Source: Rikenellaceae bacterium
GTDB taxonomy: Bacteria > Bacteroidota > Bacteroidia > Bacteroidales > Rikenellaceae
Direction of reading: 5' to 3'
Assembly (NCBI GenBank): GCA_015059805.1
Contig: SUZO01000008.1
Coordinates: 1-64,000, forward strand
DNA: 64,000 nucleotides
Shown here one piece after another: positions 33,740 to 41,851 of this stretch; the first letter of the stretch is position 1, and every line of letters begins with the position of its first letter. The translations under genes were made by a program, and so were the position numbers. The notes below the pieces were generated by a model, which had not been told where the DNA came from, ran no database searches, and saw only the letters and a program-made list of their open reading frames with translations.

Positions 33740-33865
33740 ATGGAGAAGAGAATTTATCTAATACCTTACATTGAGTTATGTGAAGGTATTGTTGTAGAGC
33801 AAGGTTTTTCGCTCTCTAATATGGAGAGTATTGGGGATGAAGAGTATCCAGAAATTGAGTGGTAA
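33740..33865 (+). CDS. 41-residue acidic peptide upstream of the BspA-like gene
   Basis: From the ATG at 33740: a basic-hydrophobic start 'MEKRIYLIPYIELCEG', then 'IVVEQGFSLSN', then an acidic end 'GDEEYPEIEW'. The longer frame to 33671 is not needed. There is no signal peptide of normal length and no known domain. It ends 16 nt before the ATG of the large lipoprotein, so the two are on one mRNA. The short 'E-Q-G-F-S-x-S' core and acidic-aromatic tail look designed rather than random, but I cannot name a family. Confidence 0.6.
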   Translation: MEKRIYLIPYIELCEGIVVEQGFSLSNMESIGDEEYPEIEW

Positions 33866-33881
33866 TTTAATTGTTAAGGCG

Positions 33882-36800
33882 ATGAAAAGAGTTTTATTTA
33901 TAGTGCTTGCAGCACTTTGCGTTGCATCTTGTACTAAGTATGAGCAGCAGGATACCCTTCCGCAGGTTGAGTATGGTCAGCTAAGGGCGTGCTTTGCCGA
34001 GCAGACACGTACCTATGTTGAGGGTGAAAGATTTTTGCGTTGGCATCAAAGGGATGAACTCTCCGTATTTCACGGTGATGCAGTCAATAATAAGTACCGC
34101 TTTAATGGCGATACGGGCGACAGTAACGGCACATTTGCGCTGATTCTTGATGGTAGTGCAACGGGTACAAAGACCCCTATAGACCGCATCTACGCCCTCT
34201 ATCCGCGTGATGAGAGTGCCGAGTGGGTCGGTGGAGGCTGTTTCCTCTACACTCTGCCATCGGTGCAGTACTATCAGGCTGAGTCATTTGGTCAGAATAG
34301 CAATACTATGATTGCTGTTACAGAGAATACCTCAGACGATTTGCTGATGTTTAAGAATGTCTGCGGTTACCTCAAGGTTCAGCTCTATGGCGATGCGACA
34401 ATCAAGAATTTGGTTCTCAAAACTAACGGCGGCGAGAAAATTTCTGGTCTTGCCTATGTGAGCGCCGAGTATGGCAAAGACCCTGCTATCTCTATGGCTG
34501 GTGGTGGCGTTAATTTGATAAAGCTCGACTGTGGCGATGGCGTCAAGGTTAGCGAGAGTAGTGACAACCCGACAGATTTCTGGTTTGTCGTTCCGCCAAC
34601 AACCTTCAGCGAGGGTATTACCGTCACTGCAACCGATGTCAATGGTAAGACCTTCACCAAGAGCACCAACTCGCGCTTTGCTATCGGTCGCAACGCCCTG
34701 CAGCCTATGGCGGCACTCTATGTTAAGTGCGATGCAGCACCTGTGGCTGTGATGGAGATTAAGTACACTGCAACCGAGAAGCTCTCAGTGCCAAGTCTTG
34801 AGGATAAAATCGTTCTGCACACCTTTGATGAGGCTACTGGCGAGGGCGTTATTGGCTTGAACAGCATCATAACCCTATTTGATGAGTTTTGGTTTAAGCA
34901 AAATAAAGCCCTGACAAGTATTGTAATCCCAAATGGTGTGACAACTATTGATGACACTGCTTTTAGTTGGTGTACGGAGCTAAGTGAGATTACCATTCCA
35001 AGTAGTGTCACAGAGATTGGTTATGGCGCGTTTAATTACACTGGCAAAATTAAAAGGGTAAATATTACGGATATTGATGCGTGGTGTAGGATTAGTTTTG
35101 GAAATAACTATTATGCAACCCCATTCTATAATGGTGCTCGCCTATATGTTAATGGTGAGGAGCTTACTGTGCTCAATGTTCCTGAAGGTATTACAAGGAT
35201 TGATGATTATGCCTTCTATGGCTGTCAGAGCTTGACGGAGGTTAATATTCCTAACAGCGTGGAGTATGTTGGTTACTACTCGTTTAATAATTGTGACAAT
35301 CTTAAGAAGGTTACCCTGGGAGAGAAGGTGAATTATGTAGGTCAGAGTGCCTTTTCGGGAGATACGTCGCTCAGTGTGATACATTGTAGAGCGCTCACTC
35401 CGCCAGAGACACCGCTGACAATATTTAGTGATGGAAGCTTCTTTGAGCCATACTCATACTACGACAACTATGGTTCGGTGCATAAAATTATTGTGCCATT
35501 AGCTCTGCTTGATGCCTATAAGATTGCCTATAAGAATAACTATGCTTCAGTAGTCTTCCCAGATGTTGAGCCTGAGCTTACTGGGGATAATGTAATCTAC
35601 TATCAGAGTAAAGATTGCTCTATTGTCACTCCAAATCAGGCGGCATATTTTGGTGCAAATATACTCTCTAATACCTACGAGAATGGCTGGGGAAAGATAG
35701 TCTTTGATGGCAATGTTACAGAGATTGGTATCAACGCCTTTGCAAAGAGTACTATCACATCTATAATTATCCCTAAGACGGTGACAATTATTGGTGCAAA
35801 TGCCTTTGAGGGGTCATCATTGGTTGAGATACATATCCCTAAGAGCGTCACTATTATTGAGAGCAACGCCTTCCTTGATGCATCTAATCTAAGAGTTGTT
35901 CATATTGACGACATCGCTTCGTGGTGTAATATTGAGTTTGATTCAACTACTGCGAACCCTCTGCACGTTGAGAGCTGGAGTCGTAAAAGACTGTTGTATA
36001 TTGACGGCGAGCCTGTTAAGGATATTGTTATCCCTCAGAGTGTTACCGCAATCAAGAACTACACATTCTACAACTACCAAACTATGGGTAGCATCTTTAT
36101 TCATAAGGATGTAAAGTCTATTGGAAAAGAGCCATTTTATAATTGTGCTGGCGAACTGTTTATTGACTGTTCTATTGCAGATTATGAGGCGTATGCTACT
36201 CCGTTCAATCAGCTGAAGTTTACCAAGCTGACATTTGGTGATAATGTAGAGAGTGTAGGTAACTGCGCAGTTATGAATTGTAAAGCAATTACAGAGGTGG
36301 TTTTGGGTAAAAATATAAAGAGACTCTCTGGAAGTGCGTTTAGTGGGTGTGCAAATATTCACCAAGTGGAGATTTGTGGAGATTTGGTCGTTGATATAAA
36401 TCCATTCACAGGCTGTGGAGACTTAGAGCGCTTTGTTGGTAAAAATGTTACAGAGGATGGTCACTGTTGGATTGCTAATGGCGTTTTGATGGCATTTGCC
36501 GATGCTGGCATAAGAGAATATACCATTCCAGATTATGTTAAGGAGATTGGAAATGCTGCGCTTTATGGTTGTAGCTTGTATCAAGTATCTCTACCTGAGG
36601 GCCTAACCAGAATTGGGGAATATGCCTTTAGCCAAAGTTCGCTTGAAACAATTACTATTCCAAGTAGCGTTACAGAGATTGGTGACTACGCATTTTACTA
36701 TATGAGAAGGTTTACAAGTGTCGTTATTCCAGATAGTGTAACCTCATTAGGCGTATATGCATTTAATCTTTGTGACAAATTGGTAAGTGCTGTACTGGGT

Positions 36801-37799
36801 AAGGGTGTAACTCAAATTGGCGATGGTACATTTTCTGGATGTACCTCACTTGCAAGGGCTACAATTTCAGGAGAGGTGACCTCTATTGGAAAATCAGCCT
36901 TTAATAGTTGTGGAAATTTGGCAAGAATAACTCTGCCACAAAGCCTTACTAATATTGGCTCGGCAGCGTTTAGTGGTTGTACCGCTTTGAAAACAGTCAA
37001 TATTCCGCAGTCTGTATCGACTATTGGCGAGAACGCTTTTTATAACTGTTCAAGCCTTGAGAGTGTAGAGTTGGGAGATTTGATAACAAGAGTTGAAAAA
37101 GACACTTTTAGAGAATGTCGCTCACTTAAGAGTTTTACCTGTGGCAAGGGTGTTACCTACTTTGGAAGTTATGCCTTCCAGAATTGTTCAAACCTGAAGA
37201 GTGTCTATATCTCTGATTTGGCAGTTTGGTGCGGTGCTACTTTCTACGATAATACCGCCAGTCCTATTGTCCCTGGAAAGGCAAAATTGTATGTAAATGG
37301 TGTTGAACTCAATGAGTTTGTAGCTCCAGCAGGTGTTACAAAGATAAATTCTCGCGCATTTATGGGCTGCTCAAGCATTACAAAGGTTGTTGATATGGCG
37401 GATGTGACAACAGTCGGAAACCGCGCATTTTGTGACTGTGCCAACCTTGTAAGCGCTAATCTTGAGGGCGTTAGGGTCTTGAACGACTATGCCCTTAATA
37501 CCTGTCCGCTATTGGCGACTGTGCATTTGGGTAGCGATATTAAAACTATTGAAAGATGGACTTTCTACTCTGCTAACTCCAGCTTGACAGAGATATATTG
37601 TAGAGCTACTACCCCTCCATCTATATATCACAACTCTAACTATGGATATGGCTCGTTCCCATATAGTGCCGAGATGAAGTTCTATGTGCCTCGTGAAGCT
37701 GTTGATAACTATCTGCAGTTCACAGCTTGTAAAGATGGATATTATGTGGATAATTGGTATCTATACAGGGATAATATTGTCCCTTATGACTTTGAGTAG
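33882..37799 (+). CDS. BspA-like leucine-rich-repeat surface lipoprotein with fimbrillin-like N-terminus
   Basis: 1305 residues from the ATG at 33882, chosen because it begins the lipoprotein signal MKRVLFIVLAALCVASC. Residues about 20-300 resemble the fimbrillin-like N-terminal domain of Bacteroidales surface proteins ('RTYVEGERFLRWHQRDELSV', 'FWFVVPPTTFSEGITVTA'). The rest is a long array of about 25-30 LRR_5 (BspA/TpLRR) repeats of about 23 residues, such as 'SVTEIGDYAFYYMRRFTSV' and 'IGSAAFSGCTALKTVNIP'. At several points an inserted 'DI.AWC.I.F' block interrupts the array. BspA proteins bind host matrix proteins or other bacteria; that role is inferred. The LRR part is more A+T-rich than its neighbours. 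Confidence 0.92.
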   Translation: MKRVLFIVLAALCVASCTKYEQQDTLPQVEYGQLRACFAEQTRTYVEGERFLRWHQRDELSVFHGDAVNNKYRFNGDTGDSNGTFALILDGSATGTKTPIDRIYALYPRDESAEWVGGGCFLYTLPSVQYYQAESFGQNSNTMIAVTENTSDDLLMFKNVCGYLKVQLYGDATIKNLVLKTNGGEKISGLAYVSAEYGKDPAISMAGGGVNLIKLDCGDGVKVSESSDNPTDFWFVVPPTTFSEGITVTATDVNGKTFTKSTNSRFAIGRNALQPMAALYVKCDAAPVAVMEIKYTATEKLSVPSLEDKIVLHTFDEATGEGVIGLNSIITLFDEFWFKQNKALTSIVIPNGVTTIDDTAFSWCTELSEITIPSSVTEIGYGAFNYTGKIKRVNITDIDAWCRISFGNNYYATPFYNGARLYVNGEELTVLNVPEGITRIDDYAFYGCQSLTEVNIPNSVEYVGYYSFNNCDNLKKVTLGEKVNYVGQSAFSGDTSLSVIHCRALTPPETPLTIFSDGSFFEPYSYYDNYGSVHKIIVPLALLDAYKIAYKNNYASVVFPDVEPELTGDNVIYYQSKDCSIVTPNQAAYFGANILSNTYENGWGKIVFDGNVTEIGINAFAKSTITSIIIPKTVTIIGANAFEGSSLVEIHIPKSVTIIESNAFLDASNLRVVHIDDIASWCNIEFDSTTANPLHVESWSRKRLLYIDGEPVKDIVIPQSVTAIKNYTFYNYQTMGSIFIHKDVKSIGKEPFYNCAGELFIDCSIADYEAYATPFNQLKFTKLTFGDNVESVGNCAVMNCKAITEVVLGKNIKRLSGSAFSGCANIHQVEICGDLVVDINPFTGCGDLERFVGKNVTEDGHCWIANGVLMAFADAGIREYTIPDYVKEIGNAALYGCSLYQVSLPEGLTRIGEYAFSQSSLETITIPSSVTEIGDYAFYYMRRFTSVVIPDSVTSLGVYAFNLCDKLVSAVLGKGVTQIGDGTFSGCTSLARATISGEVTSIGKSAFNSCGNLARITLPQSLTNIGSAAFSGCTALKTVNIPQSVSTIGENAFYNCSSLESVELGDLITRVEKDTFRECRSLKSFTCGKGVTYFGSYAFQNCSNLKSVYISDLAVWCGATFYDNTASPIVPGKAKLYVNGVELNEFVAPAGVTKINSRAFMGCSSITKVVDMADVTTVGNRAFCDCANLVSANLEGVRVLNDYALNTCPLLATVHLGSDIKTIERWTFYSANSSLTEIYCRATTPPSIYHNSNYGYGSFPYSAEMKFYVPREAVDNYLQFTACKDGYYVDNWYLYRDNIVPYDFE

Positions 37800-37818
37800 A
37801 TTTATCCTACTTTTGTTG

Positions 37819-37849
37819 AGAGCTTGCAGCGATGCAGGCTCTTTTTTTG
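37819..37849 (+). terminator. Intrinsic terminator of the BspA-like gene
   Basis: AGAGCTTGCA pairs with TGCAGGCTCT (one G-T pair) around GCGA and is followed by seven T. Confidence 0.8.
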
Positions 37850-37866
37850 TGCTATTGGTGAGGAAA

Positions 37867-37898
37867 TTTGGTGGTGTGAAACAAATTTACTATATTTG
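37867..37898 (+). promoter_or_regulatory. Promoter of tRNA-Arg
   Basis: TTTG (37867-37870), a 20-nt spacer, TATATTTG (37891-37898). The mature tRNA begins 15 nt after the -7 box. Confidence 0.8.
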
Positions 37899-37912
37899 CT
37901 TTTTGAAGTGTT

Positions 37913-37984
37913 GGTTCCGTAGTTCAATGGATAGAATATAAGATTCCGGTTCTTACGATAGCGGTTCGAATCCGCTCGGAATCA
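37913..37984 (+). tRNA. tRNA-Arg (anticodon CCG)
   Basis: Full cloverleaf by hand: acceptor GGTTCCG with CGGAATC (one G-T pair), D arm GTTC..GAAT, anticodon stem TAAGA/TCTTA with loop TTCCGGT (anticodon CCG, reading CGG), T arm AGCGG/CCGCT with loop TTCGAAT, discriminator A. No encoded CCA. 72 nt. Confidence 0.95.
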
Positions 37985-38016
37985 CGAGTTTTTTGAAAAA
38001 ATTAACGATTGTAGAA

Positions 38017-38649
38017 ATGGCATATATTGCACATGGAAATAGGGCGTGGGAGAGGTTGTCTGTCATTATAAAGGAGTCGGGCTTGTCTGTGCACGCCTTT
38101 GCTAAACATATTGGCATGCAGCGTAGCGAAACTCTGTATCAGATTAAGCGTGGACAGATTGGTATATCTCGCACGGTTGCGCAGAGTGTAGTGGATTGCT
38201 TTCCTGAGTATAGTGCTATGTGGTTGCAATCTGGTATGGGAACGATGTATGCCAATCCTACAGCTGAGAGGGGTTACATCCCATGCTACAACCTCCCTTT
38301 GTCACAAATCTCTGAGATTTCAGGTGTTGAGGCTGATGATTACCTCTATATCCCAATGATTTCGGATGCCGATTTTGCTATTCGTCACATTAGCGACGAC
38401 ATGCAACCAAAGGTGTTAAATGGGGCGTTGCTGATTTTGAAGAGTACAAATGTCAAATCAATCATTTTTGGCGAGATGTATGTAGTGCGCACGGCTGATT
38501 TCACGCTGCTTAGGGTCGTTAGGAGCGCTGGCGAGGATGATTGTTTGCGATTGGTGGCGCTTAAGGAGGGTTATGATGATATGATTATCCAGCGAAGTGA
38601 TGTGCTGGAGTTGTATAGTGTTTTAGCAATGTTAAACCTTAATAACTAA
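38017..38649 (+). CDS. XRE-family / CI-repressor-like regulator
   Basis: DNA-binding regulator of 210 residues, 32 nt behind the tRNA gene. The N-terminal helix-turn-helix has 'FAKHIGMQRSETLYQIKRG' (about 32-50) and the phage-repressor-like 'MWLQSGMGTMY' (about 70-80). The C-terminal half has a strand pattern like the S24/LexA peptidase-like domain of CI repressors ('YLYIPMISDADFAI', 'GALLILKST', 'GEMYVVRT', 'LRLVALKEGYDDMII'), but I cannot identify the catalytic Ser-Lys pair. ATG 38017 is preferred over a TTG at 37993. It leads an operon with a histidine kinase and lgt, so it is probably a chromosomal regulator rather than a live phage repressor. Confidence 0.8.
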   Translation: MAYIAHGNRAWERLSVIIKESGLSVHAFAKHIGMQRSETLYQIKRGQIGISRTVAQSVVDCFPEYSAMWLQSGMGTMYANPTAERGYIPCYNLPLSQISEISGVEADDYLYIPMISDADFAIRHISDDMQPKVLNGALLILKSTNVKSIIFGEMYVVRTADFTLLRVVRSAGEDDCLRLVALKEGYDDMIIQRSDVLELYSVLAMLNLNN

Positions 38650-38655
38650 AAAACT

Positions 38656-39690
38656 ATGATAATTAAGACAAAAGAGAGTGCGTCGTGGTTGATTGGCGCA
38701 GTAGCAGGTATCTGTACCGCAGTGGCTATGGTCGCTACTGGTGTGGTGTGGTGGCTTGTTGTTATTGCATCACTGCTGGTCTATGTGGCGGTGTCACTAT
38801 TTGCGTTGTGGGTTATTGTAAAGTATGTGGCGTATAAGTTGCGCCCTATATACTCTATGGTCTTGTCGCGCGATATACATACTGGTGATATTGCTACCGA
38901 ACTTAAGGATAAGAAGGTAGACGATGTATCTACCGAGCTGAGCAGTTGGGCAGAGGATAATGACCGCGAGATTGCGCGACTCAAGGAGGCTGAGAAGTTT
39001 CGTAAGCAGTATCTGGGCAATGTGGCTCATGAACTTAAGACCCCAATCTTCAACATCCAGGGCTATATAAGCACACTGCTGGATGGCGGTTTGGAGGATG
39101 AGGTTATTAACCGCAAGTACCTTGAGCGTGCAGAGCGCAGTGTGGAGCGTATGATTAACATTCTTAGCGACCTTGATACAATATCTCGTTTGGATAGCGA
39201 TATGAACCAGATGCGCACCGAGAGCTTTGATATGGTTGCTCTCTGTAAGGAGATAGCCGATCAGGTTGAGATAGAGGCATCTAAGCGCAACATCTCAATT
39301 ATTGTCAAGGGCGCTGATAACCTCCCTTCACGCTGCTGGGTTAATGCTGATAAGTTCTATATCGGTCAGGTGCTTGACAATCTGATTGTAAACTCTATTC
39401 GCTACGGTAAGGAGGGTGGAACCACTAAGATTACCTGCCGCGATATGCTTGATAAGGTGCTTGTCGAGGTTGAGGATGACGGTATCGGCATTGCAAAGAG
39501 CGACCTTCCACGTGTCTTTGAGCGCTTCTATCGTACCGATAAGGGTAGAAGCCGTGAGCAGGGCGGAACTGGTCTTGGATTGGCTATCGTGAAGCATATT
39601 ATTGAGAATCACGGTGAGAAGGTCTCTGTCCGCAGTGAGTTGGGCAAGGGTAGTACATTTACATTTACACTTAGCAAAGTACAGTTATAA
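38656..39690 (+). CDS. Sensor histidine kinase (PhoR-like), without adjacent response regulator
   Basis: Inner-membrane kinase of 344 residues. Two N-terminal membrane segments (about 10-30 and 33-58) have almost no periplasmic loop. A HisKA domain follows with the phospho-His in 'GNVAHELKTPIFNIQGYIS' (about 118-136), then HATPase blocks 'QVLDNLIVNSIRYG' (N box), 'VEDDGIGIAKSDLPRVFERF' (G1/F) and 'GGTGLGLAIVKHI' (G2). No response regulator is adjacent. porX, an orphan regulator about 24 kb away, is one candidate partner, which would make this PorY; that is only a guess. It sits between the XRE regulator (6 nt) and lgt (2 nt). Confidence 0.92.
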   Translation: MIIKTKESASWLIGAVAGICTAVAMVATGVVWWLVVIASLLVYVAVSLFALWVIVKYVAYKLRPIYSMVLSRDIHTGDIATELKDKKVDDVSTELSSWAEDNDREIARLKEAEKFRKQYLGNVAHELKTPIFNIQGYISTLLDGGLEDEVINRKYLERAERSVERMINILSDLDTISRLDSDMNQMRTESFDMVALCKEIADQVEIEASKRNISIIVKGADNLPSRCWVNADKFYIGQVLDNLIVNSIRYGKEGGTTKITCRDMLDKVLVEVEDDGIGIAKSDLPRVFERFYRTDKGRSREQGGTGLGLAIVKHIIENHGEKVSVRSELGKGSTFTFTLSKVQL

Positions 39691-39692
39691 TT

Positions 39693-40544
39693 ATGTTTGA
39701 ACCATTGACGGTGGTGTGGGATTTTAATCCCGTGCTGGTGACAATATTTGGATTTGAGATTCGCTACTATAGCCTTATGTGGGCTGCTGCACTGCTTGTA
39801 GGTGCATGGATATTCAGCTACTTCTGTAAAAAGGAGGGAAAGAGTCAGGAACTTGCCGATTCAGCATTTCTATATATCGCTCTGGGTACGATGATTGGCG
39901 CACGAGTGGGGCACTGCCTCTTCTATGAGCCCGAGTATTATCTATTTAAGCCGTGGGCTATAATTACTGAAATCCGCGATGGCGGTCTTGCAAGCCACGG
40001 TGCAACTATAGGTATTATTATCTCTATCTGGCTCTGTTCTCGCAAGAATAAGGTGCCAGTAATGTGGATGACCGACCGATTGGGTGTTATCGCTCCGATA
40101 AGTGGAGCATTGATTCGCTTTGGTAACCTCTTTAACTCTGAGATTATCGGTAATCCGACAGATCTACCATGGGGCTTTAAGTTTATGCGCCTACATCGTG
40201 GTATTCCTGTAGAGCAGGTGCCAGCATGTCACCCGACACAGCTCTATGAGGCTCTGTGTTATATCCTTACATTTATCTTGCTGTGGTGGATGTATAATAA
40301 GACAGAGGCACCTCGCCGCCGTGGACTGATGTTCGGTGTTGCGCTGATAGGTATCTTCCTTACACGCTTCTTTATTGAGTTTGTCAAGGTGGACCAGGTG
40401 GCTTTTGAGCAGGGTATGTCCCTTAATATGGGTCAGTGGCTCAGCATTCCATTTATCATTATCGGTGTGGTCTCTGTGTGGTACTCACTTACCCATCCAG
40501 CCGTTGCTGAAGATAGTAAAAAGTCAAATCCTAAAAAGAGATAA
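39693..40544 (+). CDS. lgt: Prolipoprotein diacylglyceryl transferase
   Basis: Inner-membrane enzyme that adds diacylglycerol to the lipobox cysteine of prolipoproteins. It has about seven membrane segments and the Lgt signature region 'GALIRFGNLFNSEIIGNPTD' (about 132-151). Other blocks are 'ARVGHCLFYEP' (about 69-79), 'RDGGLASHGATIGII' (about 92-106) and 'HPTQLYEALCYI' (about 179-190). The 283-residue length is normal. It serves the many lipoproteins in this window. It is in the operon running from the XRE regulator to the gtrA-like gene. Confidence 0.97.
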   Translation: MFEPLTVVWDFNPVLVTIFGFEIRYYSLMWAAALLVGAWIFSYFCKKEGKSQELADSAFLYIALGTMIGARVGHCLFYEPEYYLFKPWAIITEIRDGGLASHGATIGIIISIWLCSRKNKVPVMWMTDRLGVIAPISGALIRFGNLFNSEIIGNPTDLPWGFKFMRLHRGIPVEQVPACHPTQLYEALCYILTFILLWWMYNKTEAPRRRGLMFGVALIGIFLTRFFIEFVKVDQVAFEQGMSLNMGQWLSIPFIIIGVVSVWYSLTHPAVAEDSKKSNPKKR

Positions 40545-40547
40545 GTT

Positions 40548-41366
40548 ATGATTACACAGGTAAATAGACTAATCTATAACTCCCTTTGCAAGGGTAGTGA
40601 TGTTTCGCTTCCAAGTGTAGGCTCGCTTGTGGTGCGTCGCACATCTGCAACTAAAGATAAGGGCGGCTTTGTGCCTCCAAAGCGCACTGTAACCTTTACG
40701 GGCGAGAGTCGCGGAGTGAATATCGTGGAGCTTATTGCTTCTACTGCCAATGTGAGCACTGAGCGTGCTGAGGAGATTTATGAGCAGTGGCTTGGACATG
40801 TCGGTGGTGGCGGTAAGGTTGTTATTGAGACAGTGGGTGTTATCGCCAATCGTAAATTTACAGCCGATAACATTTTACTCACACAACTCAATCCTGTTGT
40901 AGCATCAGCCGCTGCACCAAAGGCAAAGAGTAGCAAAAAGGGTCTTATTGCTCTAATCATTGCACTCATAGTCGTTTTGGCTCTTGCTGCTCTATATTTT
41001 TTATTGAGTGGTGATAAGGCAGAGCCAGTTGTTGAACCTCAGCCAGTGGTAGAGGTTGTCCAAGAGCCAGAGCCAGCGCCAGCACCAGAACCCCTGAAGG
41101 AGGAGGGTGTGGAGCGTATGGTTGAGGGTGGAAACTACCTTGTCTGGGGTGTCTTTTCTCAGAAGCAGAATGCCTTTAACTATAAGCAGTTACTTGAGCG
41201 TAAATATCCAGAGCTAAACTGCAAGATTTACCACCATAGAGATGATACGATGTATCTGCTCGCTGTTTGCGACAAACCTACCCGCATGGCGTGCGTGAGA
41301 TATATGTGGTCACTGCAGGAGAGGGATGGATTGTTTGACGATATGTGGGTTTTTACCAACAAGTAG
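40548..41366 (+). CDS. HU-like domain, membrane segment and SPOR domain protein
   Basis: 272 residues. The N-terminal part is an HU/IHF-like DNA-binding fold ('GSDVSLPSVGSLVVRRTSA', about 17-35; 'IVIETVG'-like strand about 85-92). A hydrophobic segment follows (about 130-150, 'LIALIIALIVVLALAALYFL'), then a Pro/Glu-rich linker ('VVEPQPVVEVVQEPEPAPAP'). The C-terminal SPOR domain (about 195-272, 'YLVWGVFSQKQNAFNYKQLL') is of the type that binds denuded septal peptidoglycan. The order fits a protein with a cytoplasmic HU part and a periplasmic SPOR part. It may link the nucleoid or another partner to the division site; not demonstrated. Confidence 0.85.
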   Translation: MITQVNRLIYNSLCKGSDVSLPSVGSLVVRRTSATKDKGGFVPPKRTVTFTGESRGVNIVELIASTANVSTERAEEIYEQWLGHVGGGGKVVIETVGVIANRKFTADNILLTQLNPVVASAAAPKAKSSKKGLIALIIALIVVLALAALYFLLSGDKAEPVVEPQPVVEVVQEPEPAPAPEPLKEEGVERMVEGGNYLVWGVFSQKQNAFNYKQLLERKYPELNCKIYHHRDDTMYLLAVCDKPTRMACVRYMWSLQERDGLFDDMWVFTNK

Positions 41367-41374
41367 AGCTGTAG

Positions 41375-41851
41375 ATGGGTATTGCAAGCCTGATAACTAA
41401 GGCGATAGATTGCCTATATATCCCCGTAGTTGAGAGATTTGTCTCCCGACAGATTTTTCGCTACGGGGCTTGTGGTGCTATAAACCTTACTCTTGATGCT
41501 GCGTGGTACTTTGTAATCTATAACTTTATCGTCGCCAAGCAGTTTGTAGATCTGGGTTTTGTGGTCATCTCGCCACATATACTCTCGCTGATTATTGTCT
41601 TTCCGATAACCTTCTTTACTGGCTTCTGGCTAAATCGTCACGTAGCCTTCCGCACAACCAATATCTCTGGTGTAAGCCAAGCTGCAAAGTATTTTTTATC
41701 TGTCATCGGCTCGCTTGCTATCAACTATATAGCGATGAAATTGCTCGTTGAGCAGCTTCATCTATGGGCAACCCCTTCAAAGGTTATCACAACACTTATT
41801 ACAACACTCTATAGCTACCTTATGGGTAGATACGTGGTCTTTAAGGGGTAA
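41375..41851 (+). CDS. GtrA family membrane protein
   Basis: 158-residue membrane protein with four predicted segments. GtrA proteins are thought to flip undecaprenyl-phosphate-linked sugars across the inner membrane. Seen: 'RQIFRYGACGAINLTLDAAW' (about 25-44), 'FPITFFTGFWLNRHVAFRTT' (about 75-94) and the C-terminal 'YSYLMGRYVVFKG', which recalls the family ending. Last gene of its operon; it ends one base before the convergent uvrB stop, with no room for a terminator. Confidence 0.88.
   Translation: MGIASLITKAIDCLYIPVVERFVSRQIFRYGACGAINLTLDAAWYFVIYNFIVAKQFVDLGFVVISPHILSLIIVFPITFFTGFWLNRHVAFRTTNISGVSQAAKYFLSVIGSLAINYIAMKLLVEQLHLWATPSKVITTLITTLYSYLMGRYVVFKG

Noticed and set aside
37913..38016. 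Active integrated element at the tRNA gene
   Set aside because: No integrase, no duplicated tRNA 3' end within reach, and the following genes are housekeeping.
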